A program made the position numbers and the translations under genes. Below, in pieces: positions 1 through 8,882 of a DNA stretch of 64,000 nucleotides (its first letter is position 1; the number at the start of each line of letters is the position of its first letter). Where the stretch lies: contig NZ_JAUFPW010000012.1 of NCBI RefSeq assembly GCF_030409415.1, positions 124,001-188,000 on the forward strand. The letters are read 5' to 3'. The notes under the pieces were generated by a model. The model made no database searches, was not told the origin of the DNA, and saw only the letters and a list, made by a program, of their open reading frames with translations. This DNA comes from Pedobacter aquatilis. GTDB lineage: Bacteria; Bacteroidota; Bacteroidia; Sphingobacteriales; Sphingobacteriaceae.

Positions 1-459
1 TTTACCGAGGCCGCCCAAGCTTATGCGCCCAGAAGAGAAGAAATTAGCAATTACGTTATGGGCTATAGCACTCCAATTTTTTCGCCAACTGGCGGAATGA
101 AAATTTCGGCTGTTGATTTGGCAAGGTATATGGCTATGCATATGAATTTGGGTACATTTAATAAAGTGAAAATTATCTCCAGAAAGAGTGCGAAAATAAT
201 GCAAACCAAAGTTTCTGAACCTGAGGAATATGGGCTTGCATTGCAAAAAACCAGTTCGCTTATTCCGGGTGTTGAATTAACCGGACATACTGGTTCTGCT
301 TACGGTTTATACAGCACCATGTTTTTCTCCAAAAAAGAAAATTTCGGAATTGTAATTGTTACAAATGGCTGCAACCCAACTTATACGGATGGTTTTCCGG
401 ATTTTTCTCGTGCGGCGATAAATTGTGTGTATAATAACCTGGTTAAAAAGCTTAATTAA
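1..459 (+). CDS. Serine hydrolase, beta-lactamase fold, C-terminal part (5' end outside window)
   Basis: The reading frame is open from base 1, so the gene starts upstream of the window; the first ATG inside (58) is internal. The visible 152 residues match the C-terminal half of the class C beta-lactamase/esterase family: an FSPTGGMKISAVDLARYM segment followed by GHTGSAYGL, the place of the third catalytic-site motif (KTG/HTG). Such proteins are usually exported serine peptidases or esterases rather than true antibiotic-resistance enzymes. The SxxK nucleophile lies outside the window and cannot be checked. The stop codon is close to that of the convergent Hsp70 gene, with an 8-base overlap of the two reading frames. 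Confidence 0.8.
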   Translation, partial: FTEAAQAYAPRREEISNYVMGYSTPIFSPTGGMKISAVDLARYMAMHMNLGTFNKVKIISRKSAKIMQTKVSEPEEYGLALQKTSSLIPGVELTGHTGSAYGLYSTMFFSKKENFGIVIVTNGCNPTYTDGFPDFSRAAINCVYNNLVKKLN

Positions 460-1717
460 AAAGATACCCGCTGTAAGCCAAACCTTTTGCCACACTTTTA
501 AAGTTATCGCCAGAGTTTAAGTTAATATGCGGAAAACGAGTTTTAAATAAACTTTGTACGGCCGGAACTAAGGAAGTTCCACCTGTTAAAAACAAGCTAT
601 TTATTTCTGCTGGATTAATATTGTTCTTCTCCAGAAACGCATTCAAATACTCATTAATTCTTTTAAGGTCTTTATCAATAATGGCATTATAATCTGATGA
701 ACTGATGTTATCATCAATAGAAATGCCCATGTTTTTGTATTTGAAATTGCTTTGGTTTTTCGAAGAAAGTTCAATCTTTGTACGTTCTATAGATTGAAAG
801 ACTGAATAGCCGAGATTGTTATCCACCAAAGTAATCAGGTTTTTAAATTTCGGGTCGTTACCAGAATAGTAATAATAGTTTTCGATGTCTTTTTTGATTC
901 TCAAACCATTAAAAAAGTTCATTTTGTCCCAGGTACAAATATTTGCAAACAACGATTTAGGAACCATTAATTTTTTACCCGGACTGGCTTCATACTGTGT
1001 GTTTTTACCGAAATGAGGTGTGCCTTGTTCCCACATAAATGCCGAGTCGAAACTATCGCCGCCAATGTAAATGCCACCGGTGGCCATCATATCATCTTTC
1101 CTGTCTAGACTTCCTACTTTAGCAGGATCAAGAACCAAATAAGTAAAATCTGTTGTGCCGCCGCCAATATCTGCAACCAAAACATTTTCTTTTTGATTCA
1201 TCGTTTTTTCGTAAGCAAATGCTGCACCAATTGGCTCGAATTGAAATCTTAATTCCTCAAAACCTGCTTTTTCGGCTGCCTTGTTTAGTCGGCTTTGAGC
1301 AAGCGTATCTTTCTGGCTGCTATCATCATCAAAAAATACCGGACGACCGATAACCGCTTTCTTACAATCTGTGCCAATAATTTTATCTGCTCTTGATTTC
1401 AACTCTGTTAAAATAATGGCAACCAAATCAGAAGCATTGTAACGCTTATTTTGAATTAGTGTTTCTGTAAAGCTACTTCTCGATAAAATCTGTTTTATGG
1501 ATTTAATAAAACGACCCTTCATACCGTCTTCTAAATAGGTTTCTATCGCTTTTTCGCCAACCACGTATTTTTGTTCGCCAGCAAGTGCGTGGTTTTCTGG
1601 AAAATAAATGAGTGAAGGAATAATTATCGTATCAATGATTTCTGCTCTTTGCTCATCATAAATAGATAGTGCAGAGTTGGTTGTTCCAAAATCGATTCCA
1701 TACAGATATTTGCTCAT
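452..1717 (-). CDS. Hsp70-family protein, actin-like ATPase domain only
   Basis: The 421-residue product starts with YGIDFGTTNSALSIY, the phosphate-1 loop of the Hsp70/actin ATPase fold. Phosphate-2 follows as VADIGGGTTDFTYLV near residue 180, and the adenosine motif LFLTGGTSLVPAVQSLF lies near residue 375. The length covers only the nucleotide-binding domain; the peptide-binding domain of DnaK (about 600 residues) is absent, as in YegD-type proteins. The client and role of this class are not established. It appears monocistronic, with a Bacteroidota-type promoter just upstream. No signal peptide is visible, so it should be cytoplasmic. Confidence 0.85.
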   Translation of the reverse strand: MSKYLYGIDFGTTNSALSIYDEQRAEIIDTIIIPSLIYFPENHALAGEQKYVVGEKAIETYLEDGMKGRFIKSIKQILSRSSFTETLIQNKRYNASDLVAIILTELKSRADKIIGTDCKKAVIGRPVFFDDDSSQKDTLAQSRLNKAAEKAGFEELRFQFEPIGAAFAYEKTMNQKENVLVADIGGGTTDFTYLVLDPAKVGSLDRKDDMMATGGIYIGGDSFDSAFMWEQGTPHFGKNTQYEASPGKKLMVPKSLFANICTWDKMNFFNGLRIKKDIENYYYYSGNDPKFKNLITLVDNNLGYSVFQSIERTKIELSSKNQSNFKYKNMGISIDDNISSSDYNAIIDKDLKRINEYLNAFLEKNNINPAEINSLFLTGGTSLVPAVQSLFKTRFPHINLNSGDNFKSVAKGLAYSGYLFN

Positions 1718-1756
1718 TTCGAAGAAGATTAATTTAACAGATTTTCGGCGGGGTTG

Positions 1757-1787
1757 CGAAAGTATGAAAAATTGGTCGATTCTCCAA
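1757..1787 (-). promoter_or_regulatory. Candidate Bacteroidota sigma-70 promoter for the Hsp70 gene
   Basis: Read on the minus strand, TTGG (1787-1784) and TACTTTCG (1764-1757) are separated by 19 bases. This resembles the Bacteroidota consensus TTTG / TAnnTTTG with 17-23 spacing. It would give a leader of roughly 30 bases before the ATG at 1717. It is a pattern match only. Confidence 0.4.
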
Positions 1788-2220
1788 TCTTAAATAAATA
1801 AGTCCTGTATGTAAAAATGATTTTCCCACGTTCAACTTAACGTAGAACTGATATTTACAGCAAGCTATAGGTTTAGTCCAGCCACACCACTATATTTACG
1901 TTATACTTTTTATCCGGCATTGTCTAGATTTCGGATTGCAATAATTTGCCAACCTACTGTCATTAATAGAAATCTAGCGAGCCGGCAAATTTTTGTTTCT
2001 TTTTGTTGTCAAAAAGAAAAAGCCAGTCTGGCTCAGACAATATTGGAACGATTTCCAAAGTTTAGTGACTTATCCAAATGATTAAGAAAGAATTAAGGTC
2101 ATCAAATCGCTTTAAGATTCCCATTTTCATGGGAATGACGAACACTTAAAATTTTATTCAGCAAATAAGTTACCGAATTAGTAATATAAATCTTTGCTAT
2201 ATTCAAATTACATATAAGAA
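1788..2220. other. Gene-free stretch with two hairpins
   Basis: No open frame here looks coding. It holds a perfect AT-rich inverted repeat with 10-base arms and a 4-base loop (1996-2005 and 2010-2019), built on TTTCTTTTTG, and a REP-like hairpin at 2116-2140 described separately. The first may act as a weak terminator or simply be an AT-rich repeat. Confidence 0.5.
2116..2140. repeat. REP-like short palindrome
   Basis: ATTCCCAT (2117-2124), loop TTTC, ATGGGAAT (2129-2136), followed by GACG. The layout matches the widespread GATTCCCG...CGGGAATGACG class of small dispersed palindromes found in many bacteria, here with A/T in place of the central G/C. Only one copy is visible in the window. 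Confidence 0.45.
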
Positions 2221-3462
2221 CTATTGCTTATCAATTTTATATAATCTTCCACCATCGGTAACAGCATATAAAGCGTTGTCAGTTCCTTGTGTAATATCTC
2301 TAAAGCGCTGACCTTCACCACTCAATAATCTTTCTTCACTAATAATTTTATTATTTTCGATTACTAATCTAACAATGTGAGTTCCGCTTAATGAACCTAT
2401 AAAAAGATTGTTTTGCCATTCCGGTACACGGTTCCCTTTATAAAAAGTCATTCCGCTTGGAGAAATTACTGGATCCCAGTAATAAGCGGGTTGCTCCAAT
2501 CCGTTTTGTTGTTGTGTTGCAGAGCCGATTGCTGCGCCACCATATTCGATGCCATAAGTTATGGTTGGCCAGCCATAATTACTGCCAGGCTGAATTCGAT
2601 TCAGTTCATCACCGCCTCGTGGTCCATGTTCGCTTTGCCATAAATCTCCGGTTGTAGGATGAATAGCCAAACCCTGAGGATTTCGGTGACCCATGCTGTA
2701 AAGTTCAGGTAATGCACCAGTGGCTGTAAATGTTGGGTTTCCTGCTGCTGCGGCACCACTAGTTGTAATTCTTACAATTTTACCTAAGGCTGCAGAAACC
2801 GATTGAGCGAGTGGTCTTGTCGCTAAATCAGAACGTTCGCCTGTACTTACGAGCAGATTTCCGGTGCGGTCGAATAAAATTCTACCACCATAATGTAAGG
2901 TTCCGTTATAAACCGGATTAGCTCTGTAAATAATCGTGGCATTTTCAATTGTACGCTCATTATCTGCAAGCCTCCCTTTTGCTACCGCGGTTTGCGTTCC
3001 GCCAGTTGAGTTAAGTGAAAATACCCAATAAACCATTCGGTTTGTGCTAAATTGAGGATCGATACATAAGCCCAATAAACCACCTTGTCCAGAAGCATTT
3101 ACTGCCGGAACTCCGGTTATTGCAGCACTTAGCGTACCTGTATTGGTTGCAATACGCATGGTTCCACCTTTTTCCGTTATCAATAATCTTCCATCTGGTA
3201 GTGGTGTAATTCCCCAGGGTGATGAAAGATTAGTTGCAATTGCTGTACCACTAAAGGCCGTTGTTGTAGCTACTTTTCCAACTCGTGTTTGCCCGCTAAA
3301 TGCAGGCTTGTAATTTGTATTTGGTGCATTTGTTTCCACACCAGGTCCCGTAGCTGGTTCTGTTCCCGGTTCATCAACACCACCATCATCTACCTTAGAA
3401 CATGCAGTAAATACCAGTAGCGAAGCTACCATTAGTGAGTAATAAAGTTTTAATTTCATCAT
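2221..3462 (-). CDS. PQQ-dependent aldose sugar dehydrogenase-type lipoprotein (GSDH family)
   Basis: Predicted soluble periplasmic six-bladed beta-propeller of the glucose/sorbosone dehydrogenase family, which oxidises aldoses to lactones with PQQ. Signs of the family are LSSPWGITPLPDGRLLITEK, GQGGLLGLCIDPQF, LHYGGRILFDRTGNLLVSTG, SMGHRNPQGLAIHP, WQSEHGPRGGDELN and YGWPTITYG. The open frame extends to 3513, but I chose the ATG at 3462 because MMKLKLYYSLMVASLLVFTAC is a clear lipoprotein signal ending in a lipobox Cys. A Pro/Gly/Thr-rich linker follows. No PQQ biosynthesis genes are in the window, so cofactor supply is unknown. The nearby gluconate operon could use its product. Confidence 0.85.
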   Translation of the reverse strand: MMKLKLYYSLMVASLLVFTACSKVDDGGVDEPGTEPATGPGVETNAPNTNYKPAFSGQTRVGKVATTTAFSGTAIATNLSSPWGITPLPDGRLLITEKGGTMRIATNTGTLSAAITGVPAVNASGQGGLLGLCIDPQFSTNRMVYWVFSLNSTGGTQTAVAKGRLADNERTIENATIIYRANPVYNGTLHYGGRILFDRTGNLLVSTGERSDLATRPLAQSVSAALGKIVRITTSGAAAAGNPTFTATGALPELYSMGHRNPQGLAIHPTTGDLWQSEHGPRGGDELNRIQPGSNYGWPTITYGIEYGGAAIGSATQQQNGLEQPAYYWDPVISPSGMTFYKGNRVPEWQNNLFIGSLSGTHIVRLVIENNKIISEERLLSGEGQRFRDITQGTDNALYAVTDGGRLYKIDKQ

Positions 3463-3553
3463 GTTTTCAATTTTAGGGTTTAACATAATAGATGGTAATA
3501 CTTTAACACTCATCAGGTTAAAAGGTTCTATCGATTATATGGAATTTTATTCT

Positions 3554-6094
3554 CTAGCTTGCTTCATTTCTTAATATTTGCAGAGGTGGTTTATTTAAAA
3601 TACTTCTGCTACTTAAATAACCGGTAATTACCACTAAAGCTATAACGCTTGTAAATAATATTATTGTTGGCAAGAATGGTGGAATAAAGTTTGAATCAAA
3701 ACTAAACTTTGCCAGACCCCAACTAGCAGCCAATGCCAAAATTAAACCTGCTGCAGCTGCAAGCAAGCCCAGAAAAAAATATTCAATTACATTAATGGCC
3801 AATATCTGCTTTCTGCTGGCGCCCATTGTTCTCAGCAAAATGCTTTCTTTTATCCTTTGATTTTTACTGGTAAGCACAGCTGATACTAAAACTATCCATC
3901 CGGTTATCATGCTAAAACCAGCCATAAACTGAATTACAAAACCAATTTTACTTAATATTTCATCTAGTAGTTTTAATACTAAACCTAAATCGATAACTGA
4001 AATGTTTGGAAATTTGCGCACTACATTGCCTTGAAATGCAGCAGAAGTTTCACTATTTGGAATCCTGGTCATTAATACATGAAATTGCGGAGCTTGCTCT
4101 AAAACGCCGGCAGGAAATACAACCCTGAAATTGGTTTGCAGTCTGGTCCAGTTCACTTCTCTTAAACTGCCAACAACGGTAGGTAACAACATTCCTTGAA
4201 CATCAAAGGTAATTTTATCGTTCACCTTAACTTTAATGCTGCGGGCGAAGTTCTGATCTAACGAGATATAAATTACATCATTCGGGCTATTAACTTTTGG
4301 TATCCATTTTCCATCCACGATTTTTTCAGCAGCCGTTAAGGTATCCTGATAAGTGGCACGAAGTTCATTTCTAAAAGCCCTGTTGTTGGTGCTGTCTTGC
4401 CCAGCTTTCTTTCCGTTAATTTCCTCAATGCGCATGGTAATCACCGGAACCTGATTCATCAATGGCAACTTGTAAGATTTGGTTAAATCTGCAACGGCTT
4501 GCTTTTGGGAAGTCTGAATATCAAACAAAACCATATTTGGCTGATTGGTTCCCGATGATAATGTAACGCGATTGATTAATATCCCCTGAACGAAATAGAG
4601 CGTACAAATGAATGCCGTTGATAGTCCGATAGATACCGTAAGCATTAAGGTTTGGTTATTTGGGCGATATAAGTTTGCAAAACCTTGTCGCCATAAATAG
4701 CTTAATGATGAGGGAATTAGCTTTCTAACCAGATACATCAAGACACTTGAAAGTGCCATGAGCAGTAAAAAAGCAATTAAAATCCCAATGGTAAAGGCTA
4801 AGGTTTGTAACCAGCTTTTCATTTGTAAATAGGTAAAGCCTGCAACAAAGCCCAACATTAACAAATACACAATTGCTTTTAAATAATCTCTCCTTTTACT
4901 TGAGTTGCTTTCAAATGTTGCTCTTATTGCATTTAACGGAGAAATTCTTCTAACCGAAAGGAGCGAGGGTAAAGCAAACAAAACAGATATTACCAAACCA
5001 AGTAACAAGCCTTGTCCAATAGCAGACCATGAAATTTGCATCGTAATTTCTACCGGGAGAAAATCTTTCAGCACAATTGGTAACAAAAATTGTATCAATG
5101 TGCCCAATAACGAACCAATTGCAGCTGCAATAATTCCGATGAACGAAACCTGCATAAGGTAAATATAGAAAGCATCCCAAGCTTTTAAGCCCATACAACG
5201 AAGCGTGGCAATTGCAGAAAGTTTTTCTTGAATGTAAACGTGGATAGCGCTTCCGACACCAACACAACCTAGCAATAAAGCAATAAAACCCGTTAGTGCT
5301 AAAAAGCGATTCAAATCTCTGAACGAGCGCCCGGTTTGTTCTTTCCTTTCAGCAACGGTATCAATGTCTAAGCCTTCTTTTTCGGCTTTAGATTCAAGAT
5401 TTTTAACAACCTCGTTAAGTTTATCATCACTATTAAACTTATAATAAAACTTATAATTTATTCTGCTTCCGGTTTTTACCAACCCGGTTTTATCGAGATA
5501 TTTTAAAGGAATATATACAATTGGCGCAACGCTTGCTGCAATTCCGGTTTGCCCGGGTGCTTTATCTAAAGTTCCGGCAATTTTAAATTTTAACTCGCCG
5601 ACAATAATCGAATCTCCCGTTTTTGCACCAAACTGAAGCATTAGCGTTTTATCAACCAAAGCATCACGGCCTTTAAAAAAACTTTTTGCAGCGCTTAATG
5701 GTGTGGTTTCTATTGTTCCATAAAATGGATAATTACCTTGCAGGGCTTTCATTTGCACCAATCGGCTTCCTCCACCTTTTAAAAAATAAACCATCGAGGC
5801 AAATGTACTTTCAGTTGCCCTATCATCGCCCATGGTTTTTAGTTTGGCTTCCGTTTGCTTGTTTATTGCCTTACGACTCTCAATAATTAAATCGGCACCG
5901 GTTAGTTCTTTCGCCTGCCGGTCTAAATCGCTTTGCAGATTATCCTTAAAAGAATAAACAGCTACAAGTGCGGCAATTCCTAAAACGATAGAGGAGATAA
6001 AAAGGAGTAGGCGTGAACGGTTTTTGCGGCTGTCTCGCCAAGCCATTTTGAAAATCCAGGATAGCGGAACGGTTTGTTTTATTTGATTATGCAT
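3554..6094 (-). CDS. FtsX-family ABC transporter permease (YbbP type)
   Basis: The 846-residue membrane protein has an N-terminal helix (about residues 27-50), a large extracytoplasmic domain, then FtsX segments at about 265-385, a central hydrophobic stretch (405-455), a second extracytoplasmic domain, and a final three-helix FtsX block (about 715-830). This duplicated FtsX layout is that of YbbP, a permease that moves lipids or lipoproteins, or acts as a mechanotransmitter, rather than importing solutes. Its start overlaps the end of the ATPase gene by 8 bases, implying translational coupling. The substrate is unknown. With the divergent SGNH esterase it forms the conserved ybbA-ybbP-tesA neighbourhood. 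Confidence 0.85.
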   Translation of the reverse strand: MHNQIKQTVPLSWIFKMAWRDSRKNRSRLLLFISSIVLGIAALVAVYSFKDNLQSDLDRQAKELTGADLIIESRKAINKQTEAKLKTMGDDRATESTFASMVYFLKGGGSRLVQMKALQGNYPFYGTIETTPLSAAKSFFKGRDALVDKTLMLQFGAKTGDSIIVGELKFKIAGTLDKAPGQTGIAASVAPIVYIPLKYLDKTGLVKTGSRINYKFYYKFNSDDKLNEVVKNLESKAEKEGLDIDTVAERKEQTGRSFRDLNRFLALTGFIALLLGCVGVGSAIHVYIQEKLSAIATLRCMGLKAWDAFYIYLMQVSFIGIIAAAIGSLLGTLIQFLLPIVLKDFLPVEITMQISWSAIGQGLLLGLVISVLFALPSLLSVRRISPLNAIRATFESNSSKRRDYLKAIVYLLMLGFVAGFTYLQMKSWLQTLAFTIGILIAFLLLMALSSVLMYLVRKLIPSSLSYLWRQGFANLYRPNNQTLMLTVSIGLSTAFICTLYFVQGILINRVTLSSGTNQPNMVLFDIQTSQKQAVADLTKSYKLPLMNQVPVITMRIEEINGKKAGQDSTNNRAFRNELRATYQDTLTAAEKIVDGKWIPKVNSPNDVIYISLDQNFARSIKVKVNDKITFDVQGMLLPTVVGSLREVNWTRLQTNFRVVFPAGVLEQAPQFHVLMTRIPNSETSAAFQGNVVRKFPNISVIDLGLVLKLLDEILSKIGFVIQFMAGFSMITGWIVLVSAVLTSKNQRIKESILLRTMGASRKQILAINVIEYFFLGLLAAAAGLILALAASWGLAKFSFDSNFIPPFLPTIILFTSVIALVVITGYLSSRSILNKPPLQILRNEAS

Positions 6095-6776
6095 AACTCG
6101 GATTTTCGTCAGCGATGATTAATCCACCTTTCATTTTTATAACTCTGCTTGTTCTCGATGCCAAATCCAAATCATGCGTTACAATAACCAGTGTTGTACC
6201 CGCATCTGTATTTAAATCGAATAGCAGTTTTATAATTTTTTCACTTGTTTCGGCATCAAGATTTCCAGTTGGTTCATCAGCAAATAAAATGGCTGGTTTG
6301 TTGGAAAATGCCCTTGCCAAAGAAACCCTTTGTTGTTCGCCACCAGAGAGTTGTATTGGATAATGATGCGCTCTTTCTGCCAATCCAACTTTGTCTAAAA
6401 GTTCTATAGCTTGGGGTTTAATATTTTTTATGCCCCTTAATTCTAAAGGTACCATCACATTTTCTAGAGCGGTTAGCGTAGGCAGTAACTGGAAATTCTG
6501 AAAAATGAAACCTACATGTTGGTTACGTAATGAAGCCCGTTCATCTTCAGATAATTTATCTAGTAAAACTCCGGCAAGTTCAACATTACCTTCAGTAGCT
6601 CGGTCTAAACCCGCACAAAGACCTAATAGCGTAGTTTTTCCACTTCCTGACGGACCTGTTATGGCAACAGTAGAGCCCGTTTCTATGCTCAGGTTAATGT
6701 TATGTAAAACCGTAAGATCGTGACCTGCACTCTGATAAATTTTGCTTACATTTCGGATGTTCAGAATATTTTCCAA
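6087..6776 (-). CDS. ABC transporter ATP-binding protein (YbbA/LolD type)
   Basis: A 229-residue ATPase with Walker A GPSGSGKTT (41-49), Q-loop in FIFQNFQLLP, signature LSGGEQQR (143-150), Walker B ILFADE (163-168) and the switch His in VTHD. Size and motifs fit the LolD/YbbA/MacB ATPase class that pairs with FtsX-type permeases. It is the first gene of a two-gene operon with the downstream permease. The 102 bases before it are shared with the divergent esterase, so the two units may be co-regulated. Confidence 0.9.
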   Translation of the reverse strand: MENILNIRNVSKIYQSAGHDLTVLHNINLSIETGSTVAITGPSGSGKTTLLGLCAGLDRATEGNVELAGVLLDKLSEDERASLRNQHVGFIFQNFQLLPTLTALENVMVPLELRGIKNIKPQAIELLDKVGLAERAHHYPIQLSGGEQQRVSLARAFSNKPAILFADEPTGNLDAETSEKIIKLLFDLNTDAGTTLVIVTHDLDLASRTSRVIKMKGGLIIADENPSYA

Positions 6777-6878
6777 TGGCTGAATAATTAAATATGAGGA
6801 CAGCTACATAGCAAACTTAGTATGCATTTAGCTGTTAAAGATATTGTTTTTTGATAATTAGAGATTGAAATTATAGAT

Positions 6879-7559
6879 ATGTTACGAAAACGTATAATGA
6901 GTTTAATTGTTTTTGCCGGAATGTTTACAGCCTGCTCAAACAATAAAAGTTCAGAAGAGATTGTTGATAAAGATTCCGTTAAAAATGGCGCAATCGAAGT
7001 GGAATCGCCAATAAAAACAATCTTGTTTTTTGGTACAAGTTTAACCGCCGGATTAGGATTAGATCCTACTGAAGCTTATCCTGCAATAATTCAGCAAAAG
7101 ATTGATGCAGAGAAATTGCCTTATAAAGTAATTAACGCTGGATTAAGCGGTGAAACTTCTGCTGCAGGCAAAAGCCGTATCGATTGGCTATTGAAGCAAA
7201 AAATTGATGTTTTTGTATTGGAACTTGGTTCTAATGATGGTTTGCGTGGTTTGCCAGTTGCAGAAACTGCCAAAAATTTGCAAAGTATTATTGATAAGGT
7301 TAAAGCTAAATATCCCGAAGTGAAGATTGTTATTGCAGGTATGCAAATGCCGCCAAGCATGGGTGCCAAGTATACAGGCGACTTTAAAAATATATTTCCA
7401 GAGGTTGCAAGAAAAAATAATGCTACGTTAATTCCATTTCTTTTAGATAAGGTGGGTGGTGTGGCAAAACTTAATCAGGCAGATGGAATTCATCCAACGG
7501 CAGAAGGCGATAAAATTTTGGCAGATAATGTTTGGGTGGTTTTAAAACCTTTGCTTTAA
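6879..7559 (+). CDS. SGNH/GDSL-type arylesterase (TesA-like), lipoprotein
   Basis: The 226-residue protein begins with a signal ending in TAC, a lipobox. SGNH block I is FFGTSLTAGLGL, with Thr in place of the usual Asp of GDSL, while the Ser is kept. Block II is NAGLSGETS, block III LELGSNDGL, and block V DGIHPTAEG holds the catalytic Asp and His. TesA-like enzymes cleave acyl esters or thioesters in the periplasm. The gene is divergent from the YbbA/YbbP-type ABC pair, an arrangement conserved in many bacteria whose shared role is still unclear. Confidence 0.88.
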   Translation: MLRKRIMSLIVFAGMFTACSNNKSSEEIVDKDSVKNGAIEVESPIKTILFFGTSLTAGLGLDPTEAYPAIIQQKIDAEKLPYKVINAGLSGETSAAGKSRIDWLLKQKIDVFVLELGSNDGLRGLPVAETAKNLQSIIDKVKAKYPEVKIVIAGMQMPPSMGAKYTGDFKNIFPEVARKNNATLIPFLLDKVGGVAKLNQADGIHPTAEGDKILADNVWVVLKPLL

Positions 7560-7676
7560 ACTAACAGATTGCAGTTTTTTTGCAAAATAAGATTATTTAA
7601 TTTTTATCGTTAAATATTTTTGAATGAACAGTTAATGTTATAAATTGGCGTACGCTCGGAAATTTTAACATTTTAC

Positions 7677-8879
7677 ATGACTCCCGTTACAGAACACATC
7701 CGCCCGATCCCCGAGAATGAAGTTAGCAGGCTTGCAGATTTAGCCGAATTCGACCCTGATTATACAGATCTTCAAAACGATTTTGAACATTTAACTGCAC
7801 TGGCGGCCAAAATTGCCGGCACTGATATTTCTTTAGTGAATCTCATAGATTCTTTTACACAATGGTCTATTTCTCATTATGGAATCGATTTAGAACAGAT
7901 GCCAAGAGAAGAATCGATTTGCCAGTACACTATTATGGAAAGCGGGCACTTCGAAGTAAATGATTTATCATTGGATGACAGATTAAAAAATTTCTTCTAC
8001 GTTGGAAATCCATTAAACTTAAAGTATTATTTTGGTGTACCACTAACCACACCTAATGGTCATAATATTGGCGCATTATGTGTATTGGATACTAAAACCA
8101 ATAGGCTTACTGAGGATAAAATAGAATTACTTAAACTCATTGCAAATGAAGTTGTTGATAAGCTAATTAATTTGAAAATTCTCCATAGGGTAAAGGCTGA
8201 ACTGGATGAATACAAAAGCGATCAGCGTAAAACGGCTCATGATATAAGAGGGCCACTATCTGGCATTACGGGTATAATTGATATTATTCGTAAAAAGATG
8301 GATAAAGCAAAACCTGAAGACATTCTTGATTATATTGAAATGATAGATAAGACAACGAAGGCTGTTTTATCCTTGTCAGAAGAAATTTTAAGCAGGAAAA
8401 AATTTCCAAAAGATGATGATTTTGACCTGACCATATTTAAAGATAAGTTGGAGAAGTTATACCTTCCACAGGCAAAGGCTAAAAACATTTTCTTTAAGGT
8501 TGCAATTGGAAATATGAACACCAAGGTTTTATTCGCCAAGAGTAAACTTTTGCAAATTTCTGGTAACCTGATATCCAATGCAATTAAATTTAGTTCCGAT
8601 TATGGAACGGTTACGGTTAAGCTCGGGCTGGAAATAAAGGATAAATCGAAAACTTTAAAGATGAACGTTTCTGACAATGGAAATGGTTTAAGCGAAACTG
8701 CGGTAGAAAAAATACTAGCTGGAAATCTAGAAACAACCAAAGGAACAAAAGGAGAGCGTGGTTACGGTTTAGGTTTGCCAATGGTTGTAGAAAATATCAG
8801 AAGTTTAAATGGCGATATACAAATAGAATCTCAGGAAGGATGGGGTACAAACTTTGAAGTAACCATACCGCTTACGTAA
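7677..8879 (+). CDS. Soluble GAF-domain sensor histidine kinase
   Basis: The 400 residues contain an N-terminal GAF domain (about 25-165), a HisKA dimerisation domain with the phospho-acceptor His 188 in TAHDIRGPLSG, and a HATPase_c domain with the N box NLISNAIKFSS, G1 box VSDNGNGLSE and G2 box GERGYGLGLPMV. No transmembrane segment is seen, so it senses a cytoplasmic ligand or redox signal. No response regulator is adjacent; the two single-domain regulators near 53-54 kb are not linked to it. Its end lies 3 bases from that of the convergent gluconate permease gene. Confidence 0.9.
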   Translation: MTPVTEHIRPIPENEVSRLADLAEFDPDYTDLQNDFEHLTALAAKIAGTDISLVNLIDSFTQWSISHYGIDLEQMPREESICQYTIMESGHFEVNDLSLDDRLKNFFYVGNPLNLKYYFGVPLTTPNGHNIGALCVLDTKTNRLTEDKIELLKLIANEVVDKLINLKILHRVKAELDEYKSDQRKTAHDIRGPLSGITGIIDIIRKKMDKAKPEDILDYIEMIDKTTKAVLSLSEEILSRKKFPKDDDFDLTIFKDKLEKLYLPQAKAKNIFFKVAIGNMNTKVLFAKSKLLQISGNLISNAIKFSSDYGTVTVKLGLEIKDKSKTLKMNVSDNGNGLSETAVEKILAGNLETTKGTKGERGYGLGLPMVVENIRSLNGDIQIESQEGWGTNFEVTIPLT

Positions 8880-8882
8880 AAA

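Noticed and set aside
1996..2019. AT-only inverted repeat as an intrinsic terminator
   Set aside because: The stem has almost no GC pairs and does not directly follow a gene end; kept only as a note in the gap entry.
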